From contig NZ_ATXF01000005.1 of assembly GCF_000421545.1 (NCBI RefSeq), forward strand, positions 620,001 through 684,000: a stretch of DNA of 64,000 bases, read 5' to 3'. A program made the position numbers and the translations under genes. The notes under the pieces are model-generated. The model made no database searches. It worked only from the letters and a program-made list of their open reading frames with translations, and had not been told where the DNA came from. This document shows, one piece after another, positions 17,637 through 25,454 of the stretch (position 1 is the first letter of the stretch; each line of letters begins with the position of its first letter). Origin of the DNA: Agromyces italicus DSM 16388 (GTDB lineage: Bacteria; Actinomycetota; Actinomycetes; Actinomycetales; Microbacteriaceae).

Positions 17637-18349
17637 CGACGGCAGGGGCTTCGTCACCTTCCGAGCCTTCCGCGCCTTCCGCGCCTTCCGCGCCTTCCGC
17701 GGATTCCGCGCCTTCCGCCGATCGGAAGCGCACGCTCCGACGTCGAGTCCGGTGGATCGTCTCGGCCACGATCGCGTACAACCTGATCGAAGCCGTCGTG
17801 GCGATCACCGCAGGCAGCATCGCGTCCTCGACGGCGCTGATCGCGTTCGGGCTGGACTCGACGATCGAAGTCCTCTCGGCGGCCGCCGTCGTCTGGCAGT
17901 TCACGCGGCGCGACCCCGAGCGATGGGAGAAGGGCACCCTGCGCGTCATCGCCGTCGCCTTCTTCGCCCTCGCCGCCTACGTGATCGCGACGTCGATACT
18001 CGCACTGACGCTCCGCGCAGAGGTCGAGCACAGCACCCTCGGCATCGTCATCACCGCGCTCAGTGTTCTCGTGATGCCGTTCCTGTCACTCGCGGAGCGC
18101 CGCACCGGCCGCGAACTCGGTTCGGCGACGGCCGTCGCCGACTCGAAACAGACCCTCATCTGCGCCTACCTCTCCGCGGCCGTGCTGGTCGGCCTCGTCC
18201 TGAACACCATGTTCGGATGGTGGTGGGCCGACGCGATCGCCGGCCTCGTCATCGCCGGCTTCGCTGTTCGCGAAGGCATCGAAGCGTGGCGCGGGGACGC
18301 GTGCGCGACCTCGGTCGGCATGCTCCTCGAAGAGGAGCATGCCTCGTAG
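17633..18349 (+). CDS. Cation transporter of the CDF superfamily
   Basis: A 238-residue membrane protein with five or six helices, coupled to the ArsR gene. Residues 7-31 are a low-complexity Ser-Ala-Pro stretch encoded by 9-base tandem repeats (GCCTTCCGC, about 17658-17715). The usual HxxxD metal motif is replaced by GLDSTIEVLSA, and the second site reads VADSKQTLICAYLSA. Both fit the short ArsR-associated branch lacking a cytoplasmic domain. It probably exports a divalent heavy metal; ion identity is unknown. Confidence 0.82.
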   Translation: MTTAGASSPSEPSAPSAPSAPSADSAPSADRKRTLRRRVRWIVSATIAYNLIEAVVAITAGSIASSTALIAFGLDSTIEVLSAAAVVWQFTRRDPERWEKGTLRVIAVAFFALAAYVIATSILALTLRAEVEHSTLGIVITALSVLVMPFLSLAERRTGRELGSATAVADSKQTLICAYLSAAVLVGLVLNTMFGWWWADAIAGLVIAGFAVREGIEAWRGDACATSVGMLLEEEHAS

Positions 18350-18383
18350 CCGCGCATCCTCCGCAAGATGCCCGCGGCTTTCC

Positions 18384-18399
18384 TTCGAGCGCGCTCGAA
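18384..18399. promoter_or_regulatory. 16-base perfect palindrome upstream of the SDR stub
   Basis: TTCGAGCGCGCTCGAA is a perfect palindrome ending at the first base of the SDR stub start codon. It may be a leftover operator of the truncated dehydrogenase gene or a terminator stem for the CDF gene 35 bases upstream. Confidence 0.4.
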
Positions 18400-18537
18400 T
18401 GTCAACGGTCGAGGTCATGCCGACCACCGGCGACAAGACGTGGATCATCACCGGGGCGAGCTCCGGCCTCGGCCTGGCTCTCGCCGAAGCAGCACTCCGA
18501 GGGCGGCGATCGGGTCATCGGGACGGCACGGCGATAG
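18399..18537 (+). pseudogene. Short-chain dehydrogenase/reductase fragment, frameshifted and truncated
   Basis: The start reads TTGDKTWIITGASSGLGLALAEAAL, the N-terminal NAD(P) fold (TGASSGLG) of an SDR. One base later in frame the text continues GGDRVIGTARR, the normal next strand of an SDR, so an extra C in CTCCGAG (near 18497) has shifted the frame. Homology stops at about 18535, where minus-strand transposase sequence begins. The rest of the gene is gone. It marks the deletion side of the Tn7-like remnant. Confidence 0.85.
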
Positions 18538-19916
18538 ACGGTCGCCACCCATTCGCGGATGATCTGCTCGAGCTGGCTCACCGTGTACACCGCGTCGCCT
18601 TCGGGATCGTCGCCACGTCCGGAGATGTCGGCGCCCTTGTAGCCGGGCAGCTCCTGCAGGAAAGTGTCGAGCGTCCTGAAGAATCGCTCCTGCGGACCCT
18701 TGTCAGTCGGCTGGTAGACACGAGCGGGCTGGATCGAGATGCCGATTCGCGCACATGCGCTGGTGACGTGCTCCGACAGGTACGGCGCACCGTGATCGAC
18801 GACGATTGTCTCCGGCAGGATGCCTGCTCGGGTGAATCGGGACATGCCGATCCGGGCGGGATCGGCCACTACCGTGTCTGGCACGCCGTGGTACGGCCAG
18901 CGTGCGCGTGTGTCCCAGTCGGGCGGGGCTTCGAATGGTTGGCATGCCTCCATCAGCACCCCGGCGACGTCGATGGACTTCGTCGACCCGGGCGTGAGTC
19001 GCAAGCCGAGGATGCAGCGGGAGTACACGTCCATCGCGACGGTGAGGTCAGCGCACACCCACTTCCCGGTCACGGGCGCGATGGCGAAGACGTTCAGCGG
19101 AGTCGTGTCCATATAGACGTACTGCCCTGGTCTCGTGGCATGCAGGCGCCCGTACGGGCCAGTGGGCCGATTCGCGTTTGAGCGCTTTCGCTTCGTGCTG
19201 CCCGAGAAGGTCGCTCGGCCACGAGCCAGCTCCTCGAGGATCTTGTAGGCCGCGCTGCGGGATGGCGACGCGACCACGTCGGCGCCAAAGAGTCGCTCGA
19301 CGCGGGCATTGATACGGGCGATGATTACGGTCTTCGCAACCTTCGACTCTGGAGTTTGCTCATCGATGACCTCGCGAGCGACGTCCACCCATCGGTCGTC
19401 GAAGTTCCTGAGCGCCTGGCCCGGCTGCGCGCTGCGATTGTCCACCAGCCCGGCTTCGCCGGCTTCTCGGTATCTCGCGATCCATCGCTCGATCGTGCGG
19501 TGCCCCTTGCCCAGCTCCGCGGCCTTCGCAGCGATCCGTTGCTCCAGACTGTTGCCCGGCTGGAACAACTCCCGTGGCTCGCCCTCTCGTGCGACGTCCG
19601 CGTCCCCAGCTGTGTACCCGGTGAGGACTTCGCGGACGTGATCCGCGCGCTCCTGCGCCCGCGCCTGGGCCGCTTTGGTCGCGTCGGACCAGATCACGCC
19701 GAGCGGTACAGCCTCTTCTTCGTCTCGAGTGCGGCCGGGGATGTGTGCGAGGCCTCCTTCAGCGCGAGGCCGCAGGAGCTCGACGAGCCGGAGGCGTCGA
19801 AATCGACCTGCCCGGGTGCGGATGATCACCGCGCCGTCGGCGACCTCGGTGACTGTGGCGGGCTCCCCGTCGTAGACCAGATCGGCGCCTGCTTGCAGGA
19901 TCCACGTATTGCTCAT
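18402..19916 (-). CDS. tnsB: TnsB-like DDE transposase, C-terminally truncated
   Basis: This is a 504-codon frame, of which about 460 are transposase. It has an N-terminal HTH region, helical region GKGHRTIERWIARYREAGEAGL, then the integrase fold with D270 (YMDTTPL), D374 (VVDHGAPYLS) and E410 (GPQERFF), i.e. DD35E. Homology ends at REWVATVYRR; the last about 45 codons are antisense of the SDR stub, so the C-terminal DNA/TnsC-contact region is lost. Start ATG 19916 has AGGGAGA. It follows tnsA by 46 bases. It is unlikely to transpose alone. Confidence 0.85.
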   Translation of the reverse strand: MSNTWILQAGADLVYDGEPATVTEVADGAVIIRTRAGRFRRLRLVELLRPRAEGGLAHIPGRTRDEEEAVPLGVIWSDATKAAQARAQERADHVREVLTGYTAGDADVAREGEPRELFQPGNSLEQRIAAKAAELGKGHRTIERWIARYREAGEAGLVDNRSAQPGQALRNFDDRWVDVAREVIDEQTPESKVAKTVIIARINARVERLFGADVVASPSRSAAYKILEELARGRATFSGSTKRKRSNANRPTGPYGRLHATRPGQYVYMDTTPLNVFAIAPVTGKWVCADLTVAMDVYSRCILGLRLTPGSTKSIDVAGVLMEACQPFEAPPDWDTRARWPYHGVPDTVVADPARIGMSRFTRAGILPETIVVDHGAPYLSEHVTSACARIGISIQPARVYQPTDKGPQERFFRTLDTFLQELPGYKGADISGRGDDPEGDAVYTVSQLEQIIREWVATVYRRAVPMTRSPPSECCFGESQAEAGARPGDDPRLVAGGRHDLDR

Positions 19917-20824
19917 CTCAATCTCCCTGTTCGTCCTGATGGGGTGGTCATACTGGGCTCGCTCATCCCGGCTTGAGCACACTCGTTCGGCCCAGTGGGA
20001 GGGTGAGATCCGTACTGAGGAACCGAGTCCAAATGAGGTGAAGAACGAGCGCCAGGGCCCGCCGGTGGTCGCCGACGATCGACTGAACGAACGCGGCCGC
20101 CTCGCCGAACGTCTGCGGTGTTCGTAGCGCTTCGATCGCCGCAGCGACTTCTGTGTCGACGAACTGGAACGCGCGCCGGTAGCCGGCGAGGAACTGAACG
20201 TTCGTGAACAGGGTCGGATCAGGCTCGGACAGCACCCGGTACTCCCAGCCGTGCGCCTCGATCACCCGCCGCGACCACCCCAGCGAGTCACGCACCTTCG
20301 GCAGCGACAGCTTCTCCGCCGGTTTCACATCGGCCACGCAGACGGAGTCGTCGGCGTGAGCAATCAGGAAGTCAGGGATGTGCCGGCGAGTGGTGCCGCG
20401 ATCATCGCCTTCGAGCAGAAAGGGCTGCGACAGCAGCCGTCGCACTCGCGGATCGAAGTCGAGCAGGAGCAGGTTGGCGTACTCCAGCCTCGACTCGTAG
20501 CCGACTGGAGCGTCCATCGTGGCGGACCAGTAGCTGCCTGAGAAATGGCGCTGCCCCTTGTACCACCGGAACTCCCGCCATGGGACCGCTGATTCGAACA
20601 GGCGCAGTCGAGCGTCCGCGATCGGAACAGACTCGACATGATCGGCAGACTTGCGGATCTGAATCGTCGCTGGCCGACCGCTCATCGCAGTGAACCTCTA
20701 CGCCGCAGCAGACATGCGGACGCCTCTCGGCTGCTGCCACCCTCACCGCTGCTCCATCGCGAGTTGCTCTGCATTGGGCAATGATCGGGCGGCTCAGGCG
20801 CACATGAAAGGTGCCGACCCGACA
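18535..20824 (-). mobile_element. Remnant of a Tn7-like (TnsA/TnsB) transposon
   Basis: The tnsA end is complete but the tnsB end is broken within the gene at about 18530-18538, fused to an SDR gene fragment by deletion. A candidate left end is TGTCGGGTCGGCACC on the minus strand, starting at 20824 and reading inward. Tn552/Tn7-type ends also begin TGT. No second end, no tnsC/tniB and no tniQ are present, so the element is immobile. Confidence 0.7.
19963..20685 (-). CDS. tnsA: TnsA-like transposon endonuclease
   Basis: A 240-residue protein whose central part has the TnsA restriction-endonuclease fold: GYESRLEYANLLLLDFDP (Glu64/Glu68), HIPDFLI (Asp105) and VADVKP (Lys121), matching the E-D-xxK catalytic set. 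TnsA nicks the 5' strand at transposon ends, so with TnsB it gives cut-and-paste transposition. ATG 20685 has AGAGGT upstream. It is first in the tnsA-tnsB unit; tnsC and a target-selection gene are missing. Confidence 0.85.
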   Translation of the reverse strand: MSGRPATIQIRKSADHVESVPIADARLRLFESAVPWREFRWYKGQRHFSGSYWSATMDAPVGYESRLEYANLLLLDFDPRVRRLLSQPFLLEGDDRGTTRRHIPDFLIAHADDSVCVADVKPAEKLSLPKVRDSLGWSRRVIEAHGWEYRVLSEPDPTLFTNVQFLAGYRRAFQFVDTEVAAAIEALRTPQTFGEAAAFVQSIVGDHRRALALVLHLIWTRFLSTDLTLPLGRTSVLKPG

Positions 20825-21037
20825 TAGATCCGGCAATCACGAGTAACGGTAACGCTATTGATTCATTGGCTGAAACTTGATACGCGAATACCGAATCTAT
20901 TTGACGATTCTCACTATATCCTGATGTATGAGCAGAAAACAGACCCACCGAGCCATTCGCCACGAGGGTTACCGAATCCGGCGCCATCGACCGGTTCCCT
21001 GCAAGTGGTGGCGTGCGACACTCAAGGAGTGACGATC
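20686..21037. promoter_or_regulatory. 352-base gap: possible transposon end plus AT-rich promoter of the winged-helix gene
   Basis: 20686-20824 contains the tnsA promoter side and the candidate element end. From 20836 to 20960 the base composition falls to roughly half AT, unlike the surroundings. TTGACG (20901-20906) and ATGTAT (20924-20929) are 17 bases apart and could drive the plus-strand gene. An open frame from 20858 exists, but its first 60 codons have no coding character. Confidence 0.45.
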
Positions 21038-21367
21038 GTGGAACCTTTGGCACCCGCGGGCCCCGCCGCGCCCGAGGTATCACGCCTGGTCTTCGGGAAC
21101 AGTCACATGTTCGGCGTCATGGTCGAGATCGCTTCGCTAGGCGGTCGCACCTTCTCGTCGAAGCAGATCAGTGACGCGACTCAGCTCTCGCCCGGCATCG
21201 TGCACCCCCTGATCCAGAAGCTGCGACGCGCTCACTTCATCGAGTTCGTCGAGCAGGTCCATGGAGAGCGCACCCTTCTGTATCGGGTTGTCGACAATCA
21301 CGTGTGGGAAGCTGCCAGCCGCTACGCGGAAGAGCGCGCCGCAACCGAAGAGCGCTCGGCCTCGTAG
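21038..21367 (+). CDS. Small winged-helix DNA-binding protein
   Basis: A 109-residue protein with one winged-helix domain: VMVEIASLGGRTFSSKQIS, DATQLSPGIVHPLIQKLRRA (recognition helix) and a basic wing (HGERTLLYRVV). It resembles ArsR/MarR-type or phage-like wHTH proteins but I cannot place the family. GTG 21038 has an ideal AAGGAG (21024-21029). It is next to the tnsA end of the transposon remnant, divergent from it, and could be transposon cargo or a regulator. Confidence 0.65.
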   Translation: MEPLAPAGPAAPEVSRLVFGNSHMFGVMVEIASLGGRTFSSKQISDATQLSPGIVHPLIQKLRRAHFIEFVEQVHGERTLLYRVVDNHVWEAASRYAEERAATEERSAS

Positions 21368-21390
21368 CATCCCCCACTCAGGCCCGGCAG

Positions 21391-21419
21391 AGATTCTTGG
21401 CTCACCGTGCCAAGAATCT
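21391..21419. terminator. Perfect hairpin between convergent genes
   Basis: AGATTCTTGG (21391-21400) pairs with CCAAGAATCT (21410-21419) over a 9-base loop. A second small stem GTGGCG/CGCCAC follows at 21436-21451. They lie between the winged-helix gene and convergent dnaB and probably end both transcripts. Confidence 0.65.
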
Positions 21420-21533
21420 CGCGCGTCGCCGAAACGTGGCGGAATCGCCACATATCCGTAATGTGCCCGTGGAATCCGCCATCTTCACGTGGAACCTACA
21501 AGACAATCTAGTCAGTCACTCGTCAAGAGCGAC

Positions 21534-22907
21534 CTACATCGGCGCCATGTCGGCGAACTTGGAGAAGTGGCCCTGGAACGCGACCGTGATGGTGCGGGTC
21601 GGGCCGTTACGGTGCTTCGCGACGATGAGGTCGGCCTCGCCTGCGCGGGGACTGTCACGCTCGTAGGCGGCCTCTCGGTGCAGCAGGATCACCATGTCGG
21701 CGTCCTGCTCGATCGAGCCCGACTCCCGGAGGTCGCTGATCGCGGGCATCTTGTCGGCGCGCTGCTCGGGGCCACGGTTCAGCTGCGAGAGAGCGATGAC
21801 CGGCACCTGGAGCTCTTTCGCGAGCAGCTTCAGCGCACGCGAGAACTCCGAGACCTCTTGTTGGCGGCTTTCGACGCGCTTGCCGCTTGTCATGAGCTGG
21901 AGGTAGTCGATGACGACCATCTTCAGACCGACCTTCTGCTTGAGCCTGCGGCACTTCGCGCGGATCTCGACGAGGGTCATGTTGGGGGAGTCGTCGATGT
22001 AGAGCGGCGAGTCGTTGATGCGACCGCGGGTCGAGGCGATCGTCGTCCAGTCGCGGGAGTCGACCGTGCCCTTGCGCATGTTCTGCAGCGGTACGTTCGA
22101 CTCTGCCGAGAGCAGGCGCATCGCGATCTCGCTCTTGCCCATCTCGAGCGAGAAGAACACCGAGGGCAGGCCGTTCGTGATCGACGCCGCGCGCGCGAAG
22201 TCGAGCGCGAGCGTCGACTTGCCCATCGCGGGTCGGGCGGCGACGATGATCATCTGCCCGGGGTGGAACCCGTTCGTCAGGTCGTCGAGGTCGGCGAAGC
22301 CGGTCGGCACGCCCGTGAACTTGCCGTCGGTGTGCTTGGCCGCCTCGATCTCGTCGATCGCGACCGTGACCGCTTCGGAGAGCGGCACGTAGTCTTCGGT
22401 CTCGACCGAGCCGGTGACCGAGTAGATCTCGGCCTGGGCGTTGTTCACGAGGTCGACGACCTCGCCCTCGCCGGCGTAGCCCATCTGCACGATGCGCGTG
22501 CCGGCCTCGACGAGCCGGCGGAGCAGGGCGCGCTCGGCGACGATCGAGGCGTAGAAACCGGCATTCGCGGCGGTCGGCACGAGGCTCGTGAGCGTGTGCA
22601 GGTACTCGACGCCGCCGGCGCGCTGCAGGTCGCCGGTCTTCGTCAGCTCGTCGGTGACGGCGATGACATCGGTCGGCTCGCCGTGCGAGTAGAGCGTGAG
22701 CACCGCATTGAAGACGACCTCGTGCTTGGGTACGTAGAAGTCGATGCCGCGAATGGTCTCGATGACATCGGCCACGGCGTCTTTCGAGAGCATCATGCCG
22801 CCGAGTGCACTCTGCTCGGCGAGGAGATCGTGCGGAGGAACGCGTTCGCCCCGTCGGGGTTCGCCGTCGTCGGCCGGTTCGGCGAGCCCGATGTGCGCGA
22901 TCGACAA
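21534..22907 (-). CDS. dnaB: Replicative DNA helicase DnaB
   Basis: The hexameric helicase that unwinds the fork. At 457 residues it is standard length and has no intein, a common insertion in actinobacterial DnaB. The N-terminal domain includes PHDLLAEQSALGGMML. The RecA-like core has ARPAMGKST near residue 223, MVVIDYLQLM and the HRNGPTGTI-like arginine finger region (AKHRNGPTRTI). TTG 22907 is chosen because GGAGG lies 8 bases upstream; the longer frame to 23060 is unlikely. The loader gene dciA is also in the window. Confidence 0.95.
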   Translation of the reverse strand: MSIAHIGLAEPADDGEPRRGERVPPHDLLAEQSALGGMMLSKDAVADVIETIRGIDFYVPKHEVVFNAVLTLYSHGEPTDVIAVTDELTKTGDLQRAGGVEYLHTLTSLVPTAANAGFYASIVAERALLRRLVEAGTRIVQMGYAGEGEVVDLVNNAQAEIYSVTGSVETEDYVPLSEAVTVAIDEIEAAKHTDGKFTGVPTGFADLDDLTNGFHPGQMIIVAARPAMGKSTLALDFARAASITNGLPSVFFSLEMGKSEIAMRLLSAESNVPLQNMRKGTVDSRDWTTIASTRGRINDSPLYIDDSPNMTLVEIRAKCRRLKQKVGLKMVVIDYLQLMTSGKRVESRQQEVSEFSRALKLLAKELQVPVIALSQLNRGPEQRADKMPAISDLRESGSIEQDADMVILLHREAAYERDSPRAGEADLIVAKHRNGPTRTITVAFQGHFSKFADMAPM

Positions 22908-23401
22908 CTGAATGACCTCCGATTTCGAGCTCGTGCGGGCGAGCGACCCGCGCCCGCACTCCAGTGTCATCGGAGCCACCGACACCGGCTCATCGACGCG
23001 AGGAGACCCACTGTTCGTGGGACGCTGCTTCACGATATGAGCGGCTCGACCACAGCACAAGCCGCCCTGTGGATAACTCTGGGGAGAATCTGGGCGAAAC
23101 GCCGTTCAACATGTGCATTCCGCCTGTGGAGAACTGTGGAATTGGTTCGAATTACATGGGTTGAATTCAGAGTTGATCAGGGATAAATACTATGCACACC
23201 TGTGGAGGAAAACTTCTTCGACGACATTCCCCACCCTGTTCTCCACCTGTGTACAACAGTCACAGGAAACCCGGATGCGGACTTGCGCGGAGACCGCGCT
23301 CGGGTGTAGACGCGCGTCGGGTTTTCGAGCACGCGAGACACCCGTCCGGGGGACGTCGACAGACCCGCCACGTGGCATCCGACGCCCCTCGAACACGACG
23401 A
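22908..23401 (-). promoter_or_regulatory. dnaB upstream region with a DnaA-box cluster
   Basis: This long gap has no convincing gene. It contains a perfect DnaA box TGTGGATAA (23068-23076), then TGTGGAGAA (23125-23133), TGTGGAATT (23135-23143), TGTGGAGGA (23201-23209) and near-boxes around 23238-23256 (TTCTCCACC, TGTGTACAA). AT-richer DNA lies at 23140-23200. It probably controls dnaB in response to DnaA. Confidence 0.65.
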
Positions 23402-23437
23402 AGCGGCGGTCGGGAGCCGAAGCTCCCGACCGCCGCT
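23402..23437 (-). terminator. Terminator of the rpsF-ssb-rpsR-rplI operon
   Basis: AGCGGCGGTCGGGAGC (23402-23417) pairs with its exact complement (23422-23437) over the tetraloop CGAA (TTCG on the transcribed strand). It is 16 bases beyond the rplI stop, a very stable intrinsic terminator stem. Confidence 0.8.
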
Positions 23438-23452
23438 CGCGATCTCGGGCGA

Positions 23453-23905
23453 TTACTTCGCCACGACCACCTGGAGGATGATCGTCGCGGTCAGCTCGTC
23501 GTGCAGACGAACCGTCGCCTCGTGGTCGCCGATCGACTTGATCGGCGTGGGGATCTGGATCTTGCGCTTGTCGATCGAGCCGAGGCCTGCGGCCTCGACT
23601 GCGTCCGCGACATCCGCCGTCTTGACCGAACCGAACAGGCGGCCGCCGAGACCGGCCTTGACGGCCAGCTTGACCTTGCCCGACTCGAGCTTGGCCTTGA
23701 GGGCCTGCGCGTCTTCGAGCGAGTGCAGGGCGCGAGCCGCGCGAGCGGCCTTGATCTGCTCGACCTGCTTCTCGCCACCGCGGGTCCACGGCGTCGCGAA
23801 GCCCTGGGGAACCAGGTAGTTGCGCGCATAGCCGTTCTTGACCTCGACGACGTCGCCGGCCGTGCCGAGGCCGCTGACCTCGTGCGTGAGAATAACCTTT
23901 GCCAT
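23453..23905 (-). CDS. rplI: 50S ribosomal protein L9
   Basis: L9 binds 23S rRNA at the L1-stalk base. The 150-residue protein starts [20 protein letters not shown] and includes the signature [17 protein letters not shown] long connecting helix and C-terminal domain follow. AAGGAGC precedes ATG 23905. It is last in rpsF-ssb-rpsR-rplI, 11 bases after rpsR. Confidence 0.97.
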   Translation of the reverse strand: MAKVILTHEVSGLGTAGDVVEVKNGYARNYLVPQGFATPWTRGGEKQVEQIKAARAARALHSLEDAQALKAKLESGKVKLAVKAGLGGRLFGSVKTADVADAVEAAGLGSIDKRKIQIPTPIKSIGDHEATVRLHDELTATIILQVVVAK

Positions 23906-23916
23906 TGTCGTGCTCC

Positions 23917-24177
23917 TTAGCGGCCGGAGCCCGAGTAGGGCAGGAGTGCCATCTCGCGCGCGTTCTTCACGGCGCGGGCGATGAGGCGCTGCTCCTGCAC
24001 GGAGACACCGGTGATGCGACGGGCGCGGATCTTTCCACGCTCCGAGATGAACTTGCGAAGGGTCGCAACGTCCTTGTAGTCGATGATGCCGACCTTGATC
24101 GACTTCGCCGGGGCGGCGTTCTTCGCGCCCTTCCCGCGGCTCGGCTTGCGGCGATCGCCGCTGCTCTTTCCAGCCAT
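23917..24177 (-). CDS. rpsR: 30S ribosomal protein S18
   Basis: S18 pairs with S6 on the platform of the small subunit. The 86-residue protein has a basic N-terminus, [19 protein letters not shown], the [29 protein letters not shown] core, and no zinc-binding cysteine motif (the C- paralogue type). It lies between ssb (69-base gap) and rplI. Confidence 0.97.
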   Translation of the reverse strand: MAGKSSGDRRKPSRGKGAKNAAPAKSIKVGIIDYKDVATLRKFISERGKIRARRITGVSVQEQRLIARAVKNAREMALLPYSGSGR

Positions 24178-24246
24178 TGGTCTTCCTGTCTTGAGATTCG
24201 CGGGTTGAGGAACGATGGAGTCGCGTCTCGAAACCCGCAGTGAGTA

Positions 24247-24762
24247 TTAGAAGGGGGTCTCGTCGCCGTACCCGGTGCCGGGGGTGTTCCAGACATCCCC
24301 GCCGCCCTGCTGCTGCTGGGCCGCGGGAGCGCTGGGCGCCCACGCGTCGTCGGACTGGCCGCCCCCGAAGGAGCCGCCGCCGACCGCACCGCGGTTCGAC
24401 TGCGCACGAGTGACGGTGGCGGTGGCGTACCGGAGCGAGGGACCGATCTCGTCGATCTCGAGCTCCATGGTGGTGCGCTTCTCGCCTTCCTTCGTCTCGT
24501 AGGAACGCTGCTTGAGACGCCCGGAAGCGATGACCCGGGAACCCTTGGTGAGTGAACCCGCGACGTGCTCGGCGAATTCACGCCAGCAGCTCGCGCGCAG
24601 GAACAGCGCTTCACCGTCCTTCCACTCGTTCGCCTGACGGTCGAACGTACGGGGAGTGGAGGCGATGGTGAAGTTGGCAACCGCCAGACCGTTCTGCGTG
24701 TAACGCAGCTCGGGATCTGCAGTGAGGTTGCCCACCACGGTGATGATGGTCTCGCCGGCCAT
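24247..24762 (-). CDS. ssb: Single-stranded DNA-binding protein
   Basis: A 171-residue SSB with an N-terminal OB fold ([61 protein letters not shown]). A Gly/Gln-rich disordered linker follows, ending in the acidic partner-binding tip GDETPF. It protects single strands at forks and recruits repair partners. Its place between rpsF and rpsR is the usual bacterial order, 5 bases after rpsF. Confidence 0.97.
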   Translation of the reverse strand: MAGETIITVVGNLTADPELRYTQNGLAVANFTIASTPRTFDRQANEWKDGEALFLRASCWREFAEHVAGSLTKGSRVIASGRLKQRSYETKEGEKRTTMELEIDEIGPSLRYATATVTRAQSNRGAVGGGSFGGGQSDDAWAPSAPAAQQQQGGGDVWNTPGTGYGDETPF

Positions 24763-24767
24763 GGGGA

Positions 24768-25151
24768 CTAGGCGTCCTTCTTGGCGGGGGCCTTGGCGGC
24801 GGCGGCGGCCTTCTTGGCAGCCTTCGCCTCCTGGGCCTTCGCGTGAGCGGCGACCTGGGCGATCGCCTCTTCCGCGCGGAGCACCTTCGTGCGCATGACG
24901 GCCTCGCTGAGGTTCAGCTGGCGGTCGAGCTCGTCGGTGGTCTTGGACTCGGCGGTGAAGTCGACGACGGCGTAGATGCCCTCGTTCTTCTTGTTGATCT
25001 CGTAGGCCAGGCGACGACGTCCCCAGATGTCGACCTTGTCGACAGTGCCGCCATCGTTACGGATGACGTTGAGGAACTTGTCAAGGCTGGGAGCAACGGT
25101 GCGCTCGTCGATCTCGGGATCGAGGATGACCATCAGCTCGTACTGGTGCAT
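24768..25151 (-). CDS. rpsF: 30S ribosomal protein S6
   Basis: S6 is the S18 partner. The 127-residue protein starts [17 protein letters not shown] and has the [18 protein letters not shown] strand. An Ala/Lys-rich C-terminal tail of about 30 residues goes beyond the core. A perfect AAGGAGGTG precedes ATG 25151, as expected for the first gene of this highly expressed operon. The promoter must lie in 25152-25360. Confidence 0.97.
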   Translation of the reverse strand: MHQYELMVILDPEIDERTVAPSLDKFLNVIRNDGGTVDKVDIWGRRRLAYEINKKNEGIYAVVDFTAESKTTDELDRQLNLSEAVMRTKVLRAEEAIAQVAAHAKAQEAKAAKKAAAAAKAPAKKDA

Positions 25152-25368
25152 GACTAACCCACCTCCTTCGGACTCAGCGGCTGCAGGATCTCTGCAACAG
25201 GAGGGTTGTGCATACGTCGCACCGAGGAGGCCTCACATTCGAGGCGCACGGGCAACCTGTCAATGGTAGCGGATGCCTCGCGCCAGCGCCATTCGCACCC
25301 GCGCCGCGCCGCGCGCCAGCGCCCCGCGCTCCGCGGCCCCGCGCCCCCGCGGCCCCGCGGCGTCACGC

Positions 25369-25442
25369 CGTTTCGGGGGTGCATATCCGCAAGCTGGCGC
25401 CGCGATTCCGTTCTGAGGTTGCGGGAAAGCACCCCCAAGACG
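25369..25442. repeat. Imperfect inverted repeat, REP-like family C, copy 1
   Basis: Arms 25369-25392 and 25419-25442 pair with about five mismatches and share GGGGGTGC with the perfect copy at 26550-26623. The 25152-25454 gap otherwise contains the rpsF upstream region and a GC-only stretch (25300-25365) with no gene seen. The element lies 13 bases past the 3' end of the nuclease-like gene. Confidence 0.8.
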
Positions 25443-25454
25443 AGCTGCACGCGC

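Noticed and set aside
17650-17720. CRISPR-like short repeats
   Set aside because: Units are 9 bases in frame inside a coding sequence with no spacers.
18402-18534. C-terminal 45 codons of the TnsB frame as genuine protein
   Set aside because: They are antisense to the SDR stub and lack transposase character; treated as read-through after the deletion.
21483-21498. parS-like TTCACGTGGAACC upstream of the dnaB 3' end
   Set aside because: Lacks the second half of the palindrome and is 17 kb from the array; more mismatches than ParB sites tolerate.
21534-22907. Possible intein in dnaB
   Set aside because: The RecA-like core is continuous with normal spacing between Walker motifs; length 457.
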